In this document: positions 62,250 to 64,000 of the stretch, piece after piece
Numbering within the stretch: position 1 is the stretch's first letter
Layout: each line of letters starts with the position of its first letter
NCBI GenBank assembly: GCA_029204225.1
Contig: CM055109.1
Location: 18,665,783 to 18,729,782, forward strand
Origin: Diphasiastrum complanatum
Lineage: Eukaryota; Streptophyta; Lycopodiopsida; Lycopodiales; Lycopodiaceae
Length of the DNA: 64,000 bases
Direction: 5' to 3'
Notes under the pieces: model-generated
The model's input: the letters and a program-made list of their open reading frames with translations, nothing else
Told to the model about the DNA's origin: nothing
Databases searched by the model: none
Position numbers and translations under genes: made by a program

Positions 62250-64000
62250 AAATATTTCCCATTTGGTTTGTATTTGAGCTTGAAAACCCATTTGCATTTG
62301 ACAGTCTTGTGCTTATGTGGTAATGGCTCCAACGTCCATACCTGGTTCTTCCTAATGGACTCCATCTCTTCGTCCATGGATTGGATCCATTTGTCCTTCT
62401 CTGGACTTTCAATCGCTTCCTCAAAAGTCTGTGGTTCACCACTGAATCCGCAGAACTCTTCTGATGTGGAAGCTGAGCTGCCTGACACATATCTTGCTGG
62501 CGCTCTTTGTGGTCTTGTCGACCTTCTGGGAGATCCTCGTGGGACAACTATGCCTTTGTCTTTGTCTGCTCTGCTCGGTCCGGAACCATCTTGGTTTACA
62601 GGAACTGCGGCGGTAGGTTGCCTCTCGAATCTTTCTTCGTCAGATTCGTCGCTCAAATGGGAGACAACTCGAAAATCTTCATTTTCATGTTCATCCTCTG
62701 CTCCCTCTGTCATTAGCGGCAGGTCACAGTACCGACTCTCCAGAACTTCGTAGCTGACAGAATTGTCATTGGCCATTGTCCTGCTCTCATCGAATCTGAC
62801 ATCTCTCACTGTTTTCATAGTGTTGTGTCTGGCATGTAGACTCTGTAGTATGACGAATTGTTGTCATAATCTACCAAAAATCCCTGTTCGGCTTTCTCAT
62901 CAAGCTTCTTTCGAAGCTTATCAAGAATATGTGCATAAGCTGCACAGCCAAAAATTCTGACGTGAGATAGATTGGGCTTTCTACCCCACCATAGCTCATG
63001 TGGTGTCGTGTGAGGGACACCAGACTTGTCTGTTCTGTTCTGGTTGTATGAAGCTATAGCTACTGCTTCAGCCCACGGTGCCCTTGGAGCTTTCGAGTAG
63101 GCCAACATGCATCTGGCTACTTCCATCAGGGTCCTGTTCTTTCGTTCAGCAACACCATTGTGCTGCGGTGTGTAGGCTGCAGTTCTTCTGTGAATGATGC
63201 CACGATCATTGCAGAAGTCAATGAAGCGATTCGAGATGTATTCGTCTCATTGATCTATTCTGATCTGCTTCACTTTGTTGCATGTACATCTCTCAGCCCA
63301 ATTCACATATTTTATGAATTTATCAAGTGTTTTAGATTTATTCTGAATAAAATACACTCTGACAAATTTGCTATAATTATCAATGAAGGTTATATAGTAT
63401 TTTGAACCTCCTACTGAGATCACGTTAAATGGTCCACAGATGTCAGAATGCACTAGCTCCATAATCTTAGTCGTTCTGTAAGACTCTTTGACGAATGGTA
63501 TGCGTGACATCTTGCCCTTCAAACATGCATCACAGGTGGTCGAACTGGTTGCAATCGAGATGTTGACCCCTTTTATTGCTCCATGATGGCTTGCTTGGTA
63601 AAGTGTCATTGAGTTCATGTGGCAGAGTCTCCTGTGCCATAGAGTGTCTGGCTGGTCATCATGAGTCTGATGCACCTAATCTGCAGGTAGGCGTACCTTC
63701 AGATGACATAGGTTTTCTTTCCGTCTATCTTGAGCGACCAAAGTACTGGGAGTGGCATCAATCACATTGCATGCTTCGTTAGAAAACGTCACACGCATCC
63801 CTGCATCTGCTATTCTTGCTACAAAGAGCAAGTCTTGTTGCAGAGTAGACAGAACATGACATCTTCGAGTCGTCTGTCTCTGCCGTTGGTGTTGAGCCAT
63901 AGCAAACCAATACCATTCACTTGATGTCTAGATCCATCGCCAAGAACTATGAATCTTGAGGGATCTGCACTTCTGAACTCAGACATTATTCGCCTTGATG
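62250..64000 (-). pseudogene. Ty1/copia protease-integrase fragment, truncated at start of RT, continuing past right edge
   Basis: The minus strand from the right edge reads FIVLGDGSRHQVNGIG (protease end), WHRRLCHMN and CDACLKGK (HHCC), VHSDICGPF, then RIDQ followed by a stop where DNGG is expected. Next come YTPQHNGVAERKNRTLMEVA, LWWGRKPNLSHVRIFGC, and after a frame change DVRFDESRTMAND, an acidic linker, EEMESIRKNQVWTLEPLP and KCKWVFKLKYKPNGK, which is the first RT block. Copia similarity ends there at about 62,250. Stops at 63,674 and 63,246 and a frame change near 62,815 make it a pseudogene. Confidence 0.9.

Overview
The window looks like nuclear DNA of a land plant with a large, repeat-rich genome. 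It holds two intron-containing plant-type genes, and most of the rest is decayed LTR retrotransposons of the Ty1/copia and Ty3/gypsy types. A 9.6-kb intron packed with nested elements, a non-LTR-type endonuclease-like fragment and the moderate divergence of the host proteins point to a non-seed vascular plant such as a fern, or perhaps a gymnosperm. That placement is inference.

Layout, left to right. (1) 1-7297, minus strand: a gene for a large Ser/Gln-rich protein whose C-terminal motifs resemble the plant 'dentin sialophosphoprotein-like' family. Four exons are deduced and the 3' end runs off the left edge. (2) 7.3-12.9 kb: upstream region and intergenic DNA with microsatellites, including a six-copy TAGGCT array. 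(3) 12.9-24.9 kb: a graveyard of LTR elements. It has a copia leader/gag piece, two head-to-head LTR-PBS junctions, a copia RNase H fragment joined to a Ty3/gypsy gag with an unusual acidic N-terminus, and a second Ty3/gypsy gag. (4) 25.25-27.07 kb: an unusual two-part degenerate array built on TCGA-centred words. (5) 28.4-31.5 kb: a broken Ty3/gypsy pol (+). (6) 31.5-35.9 kb: a minus-strand copia element with a clear LTR and primer-binding site, whose RT/RNase H is replaced by unrelated sequence. (7) 36.5-41.0 kb: an unrecognised broken Ser/Thr-rich ORF, then a plus-strand copia truncated after integrase. (8) 41.6-42.4 kb: a retroelement C-terminal zinc-finger/nuclease-like module. (9) 43,989-58,882, plus strand: a four-exon serine hydroxymethyltransferase gene (about 733 aa deduced) with a long N-terminal extension and a basic KRRK cluster, like the plant SHM6/SHM7 clade. 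Its first and third introns carry degenerate gypsy pieces. Intron 3 also holds a copia element inside a gypsy RT and two related TIR elements, one with a perfect 8-bp target duplication. (10) 58.9-64 kb: downstream DNA, a 112-bp CT tract, and another minus-strand copia element truncated at the start of RT that continues past the right edge.

Only the two host genes look functional, and they have no evident functional link. All transposable-element ORFs carry stops, frameshifts or truncations. Exon boundaries were deduced by hand from GT/AG sites, phase continuity and family motifs. No alignment or database search was run.
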